Assembly (NCBI GenBank): GCA_020052415.1
Contig: JAGVPB010000080.1
Span: 1-64,000 of the forward strand
DNA: 64,000 bases
Direction: 5' to 3'
DNA from: Bacteroidales bacterium
GTDB taxonomy: Bacteria > Bacteroidota > Bacteroidia > Bacteroidales > JAADJA01
Shown piece after piece: positions 26,573 through 33,835 of this stretch (its first letter is position 1; every line of letters begins with the position of its first letter). Position numbers and translations under genes: made by a program. The notes under the pieces are model-generated. The model was not told where the DNA came from. It did no database searches and saw only the letters and a list, made by a program, of their open reading frames with translations.

Positions 26573-28393
26573 ATGAAATATTTTATTATATCCCTGATAT
26601 GTATTGCCATTGGATTCAATCTGACGGCACAACCCGCATCCGATGCGGTTTTTGAAAAAATAATTAAGGAATATACCCTCAACGATGACGGCAGTGTGGA
26701 TTTTCATTATTACAAAAAACTGAAGCTCCTCACCCACTATTCATTTAACAGGCTTTACGGAGAAACTTTTATTGTTTACAACCCATTGCATCAATCCCTT
26801 AAAATCAATAAGGCTGTTGTTACGCAGAAAGATGGTAAAATCGTTTCATCACCGGTAAATGCATTCAATGAGGTACTTCCATCTTTTGCAGCCGACGCTT
26901 CTGCCTTCAACCATTTGCGTGAAATGGTCGTAACCCATGCCGGAGTGGAGTTGGATGCAGTCATAGAGCTGGATTATTCCATTCATACGGATAAAGATTA
27001 TTTTCCGGGTTTGATGGGTGATGAAATCCTGACGGCAGGTTCACTGGTCAATGAAGAAATCATTAATATTAAAATCCCAAAAGGAAAGACGATCAGTTAT
27101 AAGGTCTTCAATATCAGGACGGCACCTGAAGTCAATGAGTCGGCAAGCGGGACTGAATACCACTTTGTTTTCCGGGGAATCAAAGAAAACTCACATGAAA
27201 CAAACCAACCGCAATCCAATGATCATCTGCCCCGGTTGATTTTCAGCACCCTCAACTGGAACGAAGCTCAGCAGATTCTGACCGGTCAGCCGGCATTTAA
27301 TTATAAAGCCGATGAAAGCATGGAAGCAGCGGTTAAAAAGATTAAAATTGAAAGCCATGACGACCGCTCCCTCATTTTGAAATTACAAAACCTGGTGACC
27401 AATGAGATCAACACTTATCCCGTACCCCTTGAATTTACCGGTTTCTCATTCCGGCCGCCGGTTGAGGTATGGAAAAGCAATGGCGGAACACCCCTGGAGA
27501 AAAGTATTCTTTTGGTGGCTCTTATACGAACAGCTAAAATCAATGCGGAACCGATAGCAGTGATGCCGTCCGCATTATTTGATGAAAATATCGGAAGTTT
27601 AATATCCGTTGATTTCCTGGTTCAGGCGAATCCCCGTGAACTGGAACAGATGATACTGTCGCCGGTTGAATCCGGTTCACAGAACCTGATCTACTCCCTG
27701 AACGGTAAAACCACGATGGTTCTTAATCCCGAAAAACCAGCAAGGACAAGTGTAAACGAAAAGTTCGAAAACATGGCCATTATGAGCGCGGATCTGAAAT
27801 TTGATGATTCTTTGAAATTTAAAGGAACTGCCGAGTTAGCCATTTACGAAAGGGCAAATCCTTTTTACAAACTGAAAAACGATAGCACTTCGGTGAAACA
27901 ATTCATCGGTGGCGGACTGTCAACCGGTGATATTAAATCATTTAAATTGATTAATGCGGCTCAGACCCGATCGAACATCAATTATGAGATCGAGGGTAAA
28001 AAACCATTACGTAACCAGGCAAACTATTATTTCTTCGATCTGCCATTGTGTAAAAACGGATCGGATAGCTGGCATATCGGTTCTTTGAGTTCGGAAAGGG
28101 TAACTTCATTTGAAATTCCATTTCCGGTAAATGAGCAGTACAGTTTTACCATTGATCTCCCGCATGAAATGCAACTTGTAAATCCCATCGAGCTTACGGA
28201 GATGAAAACTGATTTTGGGGAGCTCATCCTGTTCATGAGTCAGGAAGGTAAAAAGATTACTGTCAAGAAAATGCTAAAAGTATCCGTCACGAATATTCCT
28301 GTTTCTGAATACAAAGCCTTTAAGCAAATGATGGATTTATGGAATGACAGGAAAGTGCGGGAAGTGATCATCAAAAAACCGGTTGTTCAATGA
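26573..28393 (+). CDS. DUF3857 paralogue with degenerate transglutaminase core
   Basis: Start chosen at ATG 26573 (MKYFIISLICIAIG signal peptide) rather than a TTG six codons earlier. Residues about 25-250 correspond to DUF3857. The following core keeps the transglutaminase helix context (WKSNGGTPLEKSILLVALIRTAKINAEPIAVMP), but the position of the catalytic Cys holds small or polar residues, and the His and Asp motifs of the upstream gene are not recognisable. A C-terminal beta domain parallels that of the upstream protein. It is almost certainly co-transcribed with it. A non-catalytic partner or scaffold of the active copy is a reasonable inference. Confidence 0.75.
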   Translation: MKYFIISLICIAIGFNLTAQPASDAVFEKIIKEYTLNDDGSVDFHYYKKLKLLTHYSFNRLYGETFIVYNPLHQSLKINKAVVTQKDGKIVSSPVNAFNEVLPSFAADASAFNHLREMVVTHAGVELDAVIELDYSIHTDKDYFPGLMGDEILTAGSLVNEEIINIKIPKGKTISYKVFNIRTAPEVNESASGTEYHFVFRGIKENSHETNQPQSNDHLPRLIFSTLNWNEAQQILTGQPAFNYKADESMEAAVKKIKIESHDDRSLILKLQNLVTNEINTYPVPLEFTGFSFRPPVEVWKSNGGTPLEKSILLVALIRTAKINAEPIAVMPSALFDENIGSLISVDFLVQANPRELEQMILSPVESGSQNLIYSLNGKTTMVLNPEKPARTSVNEKFENMAIMSADLKFDDSLKFKGTAELAIYERANPFYKLKNDSTSVKQFIGGGLSTGDIKSFKLINAAQTRSNINYEIEGKKPLRNQANYYFFDLPLCKNGSDSWHIGSLSSERVTSFEIPFPVNEQYSFTIDLPHEMQLVNPIELTEMKTDFGELILFMSQEGKKITVKKMLKVSVTNIPVSEYKAFKQMMDLWNDRKVREVIIKKPVVQ

Positions 28394-28842
28394 GTTCTGT
28401 TGATGGAGGAGGAAGGAAGGGAAATAAGGGAATAATGGGTATAAGGGGAATAAGGGTATAAGGGGCAGTTGCAGCGGCAGTAGGCAATATCAACTTCCAT
28501 CAGTCCGATGAATAATATGTTCAGATTCTTTATGTCCCCTTTTTCCTTTCATATTACTCAACAATTCATCTGGCTAAATAGTTAATTGCTTTCTTTCAAT
28601 GGTTAGCACTTGTATTTCTTTATCGGTTAAAAATGTTTCCATTTCGTATGATATACCTGTACAAAATTACGATAGTTTTTTTATATTTGATTTTTTTTAA
28701 TTCTCTATCACAATTTTTATCTCACCCTCCCTCAATACTATTTCAGAATGTAAGAAACCATACAGATTTTTCTCCGTAAAAATGGCTTTATCGTGGTTTG
28801 AAGAGATTCAGGGTTGAGTACTAAATTTAAAATTCCCTGTTT
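28394..28842. other. Gene-free stretch with degenerate ATAAGGG repeats
   Basis: No convincing gene was found on either strand. Bases about 28418-28466 hold five or six degenerate units of the type GGGAATAAGGG/GGGTATAAGGG. The remainder is A+T-rich and should contain the promoter of the receiver gene at 28843, but no good two-box match was seen. Confidence 0.5.
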
Positions 28843-29211
28843 ATGAAAAAAACGGTATTGATCGTAGATGACACTCAGGTGATCAGGAGTTTGCTTATCC
28901 TGTTCCTGTCCCAAGACTTTAACGTTGTTTCGTTTGAAAACGGACGAACCGCTTTTTACTGGCTTCAGGCAGGGAACCTCCCCGATGGCATAATCACCGA
29001 TAGCCAAATACCTGAAATAGATGGGTATAAGTTCCTGAAGTTGATCAAAACATCTGGAGTATTTCAAAATATTCCTGTAATTATGCTGTCGAACACTCAT
29101 AATTCGGATGAGAGAAATAAACTGCTTGATTTGGGCGCCGATGAATATATCGTCAAACCATTTAACCCGGCAGAATTAAAAATCAAACTTAACAAATTAA
29201 TAAAAAATTAA
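28843..29211 (+). CDS. Single-domain response regulator (CheY-like)
   Basis: A 122-residue receiver domain only: acidic pocket VDDT (residues 8-11), phospho-acceptor Asp in IITDSQIPEIDGYKFL near residue 52, Ser/Thr switch in VIMLSN and the conserved Lys in YIVKPF near residue 107. There is no output domain. It is 11 bases upstream of the receiver-like/sugar transferase fusion gene, so the two are likely co-expressed. It may relay phosphorylation or control polysaccharide production by protein interaction (inference). Confidence 0.88.
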   Translation: MKKTVLIVDDTQVIRSLLILFLSQDFNVVSFENGRTAFYWLQAGNLPDGIITDSQIPEIDGYKFLKLIKTSGVFQNIPVIMLSNTHNSDERNKLLDLGADEYIVKPFNPAELKIKLNKLIKN

Positions 29212-29222
29212 AATTCCTTTCT

Positions 29223-30260
29223 ATGGAACTGAAAAATGGAGTTTACATAGGCAATGAAACTGCTTTTGCAGAAAGCTTAATCTGTGAACTGAAAGACATT
29301 AATATCACCGTCTTCCCCGACAGCACGGAAAATCTTGATTTTTTCCAATCTACAGATGTAAATTTGGTCTTTCTTGAAACATCAGCCTGTGCTCACAATG
29401 TAGAGCCTTATCTCCTTTGGTTGAAACAAGTTATTGATCTCCGAAAATGTATTATAATCCTTTTTGCCGGGGCAAATGATAAAACCAACTATAACCGATT
29501 ATTTGTCCAGGGTGTAAATGATATTTACAGATTTCCTGCCGAACCCCGGCAGGTTCGCAAAAGAGTAGAAATACTGGCCGAACTTATGGATGGTCGGGAA
29601 CCGGAACTTGTTAATGCCGATGAATTCATTTATAAAATACCCGCAGCTAAACGTTTATTCGATATTATCATAGCAGGTGGCGCACTTTTTTTGTTGTCAC
29701 CCATCTTTATAATTATTGCAGCTCTCATTAAACTCGAATCAAAAGGCTCTGTTTTTTATGCTTCCAAACGTATCGGAACCGGATTTAAGGTTTTCGATTT
29801 TTACAATTTCAGGTCAACACATGTCAACCCGGACAAAATTATAAACGAAACGAAAATCCGGAATATTAATAACCAACATGCAGAGAAGGAAATTTCATTT
29901 ACCGGGATCAAAGATGATCCGGGAACTACCAGGATAGGACGTTTTATCAGAAATACAGGCATAGATGAATTACCTCAGCTTATTAATGTTCTGAAAGGGG
30001 ATATGTCTGTAGTCGGAAACCGCCCGATTCCATTCGGAGAAGCTGAATTGCTTACCACTGACCATTGGATTGAAGGATTTAATGTTCCTACAGGACTAAC
30101 CGGACTTTGGCAAGTGGAAAAAAGAGATAAAGCATATAAAATGCTGACGGAAGAACGGAACATGCTCAACAATGAATATATCAGGGCTTACACCTTCCGG
30201 AAGGACATCACAATTATTTTCCGTACATTTCAAGCAATCCTTCATGCTGAAAAGGTTTAA
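29223..30260 (+). CDS. Receiver-like domain fused to a polyprenyl-phosphate sugar-1-phosphate transferase
   Basis: Residues 1-130 look like a degenerate receiver fold (VYIGNETAFAESLICEL, LVFLETSACAHNVEPYLLWL, CIIILFAGANDKTNYNRLFVQGVNDIYRFPAEPRQVRKRVE) without a convincing phospho-acceptor pocket. From about 138 the bacterial sugar transferase domain (PF02397, WcaJ/PglC-like) begins. It has KRLFDIIIAGGALFLLSPIFIIIAALIKLESKGSVFYASKRIG, a membrane-inserted helix, then GRFIRNTGIDELPQLINVLKGDMSVVGNRP and PGL/TGLWQV near the end. It would transfer a sugar-1-phosphate onto undecaprenyl phosphate to start exopolysaccharide or O-antigen synthesis. It is followed by a decayed ugd, and no glycosyltransferases are nearby. 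Confidence 0.85.
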   Translation: MELKNGVYIGNETAFAESLICELKDINITVFPDSTENLDFFQSTDVNLVFLETSACAHNVEPYLLWLKQVIDLRKCIIILFAGANDKTNYNRLFVQGVNDIYRFPAEPRQVRKRVEILAELMDGREPELVNADEFIYKIPAAKRLFDIIIAGGALFLLSPIFIIIAALIKLESKGSVFYASKRIGTGFKVFDFYNFRSTHVNPDKIINETKIRNINNQHAEKEISFTGIKDDPGTTRIGRFIRNTGIDELPQLINVLKGDMSVVGNRPIPFGEAELLTTDHWIEGFNVPTGLTGLWQVEKRDKAYKMLTEERNMLNNEYIRAYTFRKDITIIFRTFQAILHAEKV

Positions 30261-30278
30261 TTAGTGTCTGTCCTGTAG

Positions 30279-30732
30279 AATCGTCTTTACAAACCATTCC
30301 TGCTCAATGACCATCCTTTGATTTTTATAAACATTCCGTCTGCCGAGCTTACCAAATACGCAGCCAATGCCATGCTGGCAACCAGGATCAGCTTCATAAA
30401 CGACATTGCCGACCTGAGCGAAATTGTCGGAGCCGATATCAATTTGGTTAGAAAAGGTATAGGCAGCGACAGCAGAATCGGAAACAGGTTTATCTATCCG
30501 GGTGTCGGTTATGGCGTATCCTGTTTCCCGAAAGATGTGAAGGCATTGATCAGCACAGCAAAAAACAGCAAATATCCGTTAAGGATTCTCCAGTATGCGC
30601 GAAGCGCCTTCGCAGGCCATCATTGACAACCTTTTAAATCAGGGAGCGATTGTAAAAGCTTATGATCCGGATGAAATGAAGGATTATGGATTCACCTATT
30701 ATAGCATTGGGAGAGCGGATTTTAAATTATAA
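30279..30732 (+). pseudogene. Decayed UDP-glucose 6-dehydrogenase remnant
   Basis: The first frame (30279-30626) encodes the central domain, [51 protein letters not shown] and the active-site block [14 protein letters not shown], and then runs into a stop. From about 30593 a shifted frame continues with [25 protein letters not shown] and then EMKDYGFTYYSIGR to the stop at 30730-30732. The N-terminal NAD-binding domain is absent, and two internal segments are missing. The second missing segment appears to join two YDP positions. The remnant follows the sugar transferase gene and is convergent with acr3. It is not functional as it stands. Confidence 0.85.
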
Positions 30733-30739
30733 TTATTGA

Positions 30740-31792
30740 TTACCCCGGTTTAGAGGCGAAATATCTGGTTTTGAACCTCAGCGCTACATTCACGAGTGAA
30801 ATCAAAACCGGAACTTCCACCAAAGGTCCAATCACGGCTGCAAATGCCTCACCCGAATTGATCCCGAAAACAGCTACCGCCACTGCTATTGCCAGCTCGA
30901 AATTGTTACTGGCGGCTGTGAAGGCAATCGTTGTGGTCTTCGGATAATCGGCACCGATCCTTTTTCCCATAAAAAAGGATATGAAGAACATGATGATAAA
31001 ATAAATGACCAGCGGTATCGCAATCCTAACAACATCCAGAGGAAGTTGAACAATGAATTCACCCTTCAATGAAAACATCACGAAAATAGTAAATAACAGC
31101 GCAACTAAGGTCAGCGGGCTTATCTTAGGGATAAATTTTGTCTGGTACCATTCCTTACCTTTCAATCTGATCAATGCAAACCGTGTGATCATCCCGGCCA
31201 GAAACGGAATTCCAAGATAAATGAAGACGCTTTTAACAATTTCACCGATGGTAATATCTACTTGAAATGAAGTCATTCCGAACCATCCGGGCAGAACCGT
31301 AATAAATACCCAGGCATAAAACGAAAAGAACAATACCTGGAAAATACTGTTGAATGCTACAAGCCCGGCAGCATATTCCGGGTCTCCTTTGGCCAGTTCA
31401 TTCCATACGATTACCATAGCAATGCAGCGTGCAAGTCCGATCAGGATCAGTCCCGTCATGTATTCCGGATAATTATGAAGGAAAAGAATGGCTAAGAAAA
31501 ACATTAGGATGGGACCTATGAACCAGTTTTGGACAAGAGAAAGGGTCAATACTTTCCAGTTCCTGAAAACATCTCCAAGCTCTTCATACTTCACTTTTGC
31601 CAGAGGCGGGTACATCATTACAATCAACCCGATTGCGATCGGGATATTGGTTGTTCCTGAACTCATGTTGTCCCAGAAGCCTGCAATTGCAGGAAATAAA
31701 TAACCTGAAAAAACCCCGGCCAGCATAGCCAGGAAAATCCAGACCGTAAGATAGCGGTCGAGGAAGGATAATCGTTTGGTTAATTTCTCCAT
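30740..31792 (-). CDS. acr3: Arsenite efflux transporter Acr3
   Basis: A 350-residue inner-membrane protein with about ten membrane helices, of the Acr3 (BART superfamily) type. Recognised blocks are [29 protein letters not shown], the conserved [21 protein letters not shown] containing the essential Cys, and [23 protein letters not shown] in the C-terminal half. It exports arsenite using the proton motive force. It is the last gene of the arsM-arsC-arsR group, 61 bases after arsM, and overlaps no gene. Its 3' end is eight bases from the end of the ugd remnant on the other strand. Confidence 0.93.
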   Translation of the reverse strand: MEKLTKRLSFLDRYLTVWIFLAMLAGVFSGYLFPAIAGFWDNMSSGTTNIPIAIGLIVMMYPPLAKVKYEELGDVFRNWKVLTLSLVQNWFIGPILMFFLAILFLHNYPEYMTGLILIGLARCIAMVIVWNELAKGDPEYAAGLVAFNSIFQVLFFSFYAWVFITVLPGWFGMTSFQVDITIGEIVKSVFIYLGIPFLAGMITRFALIRLKGKEWYQTKFIPKISPLTLVALLFTIFVMFSLKGEFIVQLPLDVVRIAIPLVIYFIIMFFISFFMGKRIGADYPKTTTIAFTAASNNFELAIAVAVAVFGINSGEAFAAVIGPLVEVPVLISLVNVALRFKTRYFASKPG

Positions 31793-31853
31793 AGAAATTT
31801 GTTTTTGCCGCTAATGCGCGAATGAGAATTTATTCGAGTATTCGTGGCCATTT

Positions 31854-32663
31854 TCATTTTTTCGCAAAAACCGTTATGCTATAAATCCCAACCTTATTCA
31901 TTTTAAAATCCCGGAGTTCATTTTCGTTAAGGTATTTTAGTAAAAGTTCATCAGGTAGTTTTACTTCCTTTTCTTTCCTGATCTGAATATTTTTGAACCC
32001 GGCAGAAGAAATAACTTGAAGATACTCCTCCTTTTTCATTGCTCCTGAAACACAGCCAGCATACATCGCTGCATCTTTTACTAATGGCTCCGGCAGGTCA
32101 CCTGAAATCACCACATCAGAAACGCAAAAATGGCCTGTCGGTTTAAGCACCCGATAAATCTGTGTGAATGCTTTTTCTTTATCGGGAACCAGGTTCAGAA
32201 CACAATTGCTGATCACAACATCAATGGTAGAATCCTCCAGTGGCATTTCTTCAATATCACCACTTATAAATTCAACATTCGTGAATCCAAGTTTCCTGGC
32301 ATTGTTTTTTGCTTTGGTCAGCATGGCTCCGGCAAAATCTAGCCCAATGACCCTGCCTTCTTCACCCACTAAAGAGCGGGCAACAAAAGCATCATTCCCG
32401 GCACCGGAACCCAGGTCGAGAACGGTATCACCTTTCCTGATTTCAGCGTGTTCTGTTGGAATTCCGCAACCCAAACCGAGGTCGGCATCCGGATTATAAC
32501 CTTTGAGTTTTGAATAATCATCATTAAAAAGTGTGTACTCAATATCTGTGCAGCAATCGGTGCTGCCACAGCATGAAGTCTGGTTCTGTTCCCTGCTTTG
32601 TTTAGCAATTAGGTTGTACTTTGTTCTGACAACCTCTTTAATTCCTGTTAATCTTTCATTCAT
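31854..32663 (-). CDS. arsM: Arsenite S-adenosylmethionine methyltransferase ArsM
   Basis: A 269-residue class I SAM methyltransferase: motif I VLDLGSGAGNDAF, GLDFAGAML, the acidic loop GDIEEMPLEDSTIDVVISNCVLNL, and the GLGCGIPTEHA and YAGCVSGA blocks carrying the arsenic-binding cysteines of ArsM. The N-terminus has additional cysteine pairs (SCCGSTDCC). It methylates As(III) stepwise to less retained or volatile species. It lies in the ars cluster between acr3 and arsC, separated from arsC by a repeat-derived hairpin. Confidence is high because all three expected Cys regions are present. Confidence 0.93.
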   Translation of the reverse strand: MNERLTGIKEVVRTKYNLIAKQSREQNQTSCCGSTDCCTDIEYTLFNDDYSKLKGYNPDADLGLGCGIPTEHAEIRKGDTVLDLGSGAGNDAFVARSLVGEEGRVIGLDFAGAMLTKAKNNARKLGFTNVEFISGDIEEMPLEDSTIDVVISNCVLNLVPDKEKAFTQIYRVLKPTGHFCVSDVVISGDLPEPLVKDAAMYAGCVSGAMKKEEYLQVISSAGFKNIQIRKEKEVKLPDELLLKYLNENELRDFKMNKVGIYSITVFAKK

Positions 32664-32685
32664 AATAATTTGTATTTAGAATTGA

Positions 32686-32756
32686 GGTCACCCTGAGGCT
32701 CTCGAAGGGTGTACCGTTTTTATATCCTGGTTCGCTTCGAGAACCTCAGCATGACC
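32686..32756. repeat. REP-like imperfect inverted repeat between arsC and arsM
   Basis: Two 24-base arms at 32686-32709 and 32733-32756 are reverse complements at about 20 positions, separated by 23 bases. The arm core CCTGAGG...CTCGAAG is a well-known interspersed motif of Bacteroidota genomes (TCACCCTGAG...TCGAAGG). In RNA it would form a long hairpin inside the ars transcript. Confidence 0.7.
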
Positions 32757-32762
32757 AGGCTT

Positions 32763-33179
32763 TTATTTAATATTTAATTGATAAAATTCATAAAATGCCT
32801 CTTTGATCTGATCTCTCACATTACGATAAACAGCAAGCACCTCCTCTTCATTTCCTTTCGCGTCTGCAGGATCTTCAAATCCGATATGCAGCCTCTTTTT
32901 CACATCTCCTGAAAAATATGGACAAACTTCATTCGCTTCATTGCAGACAGTGATCACATAATCAAAAGTGTCATTCAGGAATAAATCCACTGATTTTGGT
33001 CTATGATCCGAAATGTCAATGCCAGCTTCTTTCATGACTTTTACAGCATTGGGATTGACCTTTTCCTCCGCATGGGTTCCGGCTGATTGAATATCCAGCC
33101 CTCTGTCAAAAGACCTTAAAAACCCTTCTGCCATCTGACTCCGGCAGGTGTTTCCGGTACAAATAACTAAAATTTTCAT
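32763..33179 (-). CDS. arsC: Arsenate reductase, LMW-phosphatase type
   Basis: Start set at ATG 33179 so that the protein opens with MKILVICTGNTCRSQMAEGF, the standard N-terminus; an upstream start nine codons earlier would overlap arsR. The P-loop CTGNTCR carries the nucleophilic Cys, and VITVCNEANEVCPYF carries the two redox cysteines used in the thioredoxin-coupled cycle. DPADAKG supplies the catalytic Asp-Pro. It reduces arsenate to arsenite for export by Acr3 or methylation by ArsM. It sits 17 bases after arsR. Confidence 0.93.
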   Translation of the reverse strand: MKILVICTGNTCRSQMAEGFLRSFDRGLDIQSAGTHAEEKVNPNAVKVMKEAGIDISDHRPKSVDLFLNDTFDYVITVCNEANEVCPYFSGDVKKRLHIGFEDPADAKGNEEEVLAVYRNVRDQIKEAFYEFYQLNIK

Positions 33180-33196
33180 GGAATTTATTTTTTGGA

Positions 33197-33520
33197 TTAG
33201 CAACAATTCATGTTTTTAATCAATTTTTCCATTGCCGATTTGAGTTTAATCATTACATCTGTATTAATGCAGTAATTGGTTTTTATCCCGTTAATGTGAC
33301 CCTGAATTAAACCGGCCTTTTTTAATTCATCCAGATGTTGATTGACAGTCGTTCTGCCCAACGGAATTTCCTGAGAAATATCTCCGGTATAACAACTCGC
33401 CGTCAAAGCCAGGAAATTTAGGATGGCCAGCCTGGCCGGATGTCCTAAGGCTTTGAATAAGATCGCATTTTCCTGAAGGTCAGTTTCAAAGAGTTCGACT
33501 TTTGCAGTAGGCATAATCAT
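33197..33520 (-). CDS. arsR: ArsR-family arsenic repressor (first copy)
   Basis: A 107-residue winged-helix repressor: FKALGHPARLAILNFLALTASCYTGDISQEIPLGRTTVNQHLDELKKAGLIQ is the HTH core, with a Cys in the helix 3 region. The C-terminal NMNCC pair probably supplies the remaining metalloid thiol ligands, an arrangement differing from the classic ELCVCDL motif. First gene of the arsR-arsC-arsM-acr3 unit. Inverted ACGTCA/TGACGT boxes just upstream (33543-33581) are the probable operator. Confidence 0.9.
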   Translation of the reverse strand: MIMPTAKVELFETDLQENAILFKALGHPARLAILNFLALTASCYTGDISQEIPLGRTTVNQHLDELKKAGLIQGHINGIKTNYCINTDVMIKLKSAMEKLIKNMNCC

Positions 33521-33542
33521 TAATTTAAAAACCGGCGTAAAA

Positions 33543-33581
33543 TTACGTCAATATTTTTAATCTGACGTATATTTACGTTAA
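33543..33581. promoter_or_regulatory. Probable ArsR operator
   Basis: TACGTCA (33544-33550) and TGACGTA (33563-33569) form a perfect 7-base inverted repeat. A third half-site TACGTTA (33574-33580) pairs with the second, with one mismatch, across four bases. The cluster begins 23 bases upstream of the arsR start, where binding would block transcription. Confidence 0.6.
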
Positions 33582-33835
33582 TTTTTTATTAAATTTTTTT
33601 CCATTGGGTTTGCACATCAGGTTGTGCACTTTTCAGCAATATTGCACAAACGGACCTGCATTTCCGTTATGGCTAAATCCGAATAGTATTCTGAAATATT
33701 AGTCTTTCACCCGAATACCATAGGAAGTCAATACAATTTCTCCAGGGGGTATTTACCTGAAACTTTTAGTTTCCGTAAAGGACAGATTTGCCTGACATTT
33801 AAAGCATATCAAAATTTCTGTATTACAATTTGATA

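Noticed and set aside
28418-28466. Possible CRISPR or tandem repeat array
   Set aside because: Units are short, degenerate and without unique spacers; no cas genes are in the window.
30318-30626. A complete 102-residue dehydrogenase-like gene
   Set aside because: It lacks the N-terminal NAD-binding and most of the C-terminal domains, and its missing part continues in another frame, so it is a remnant.
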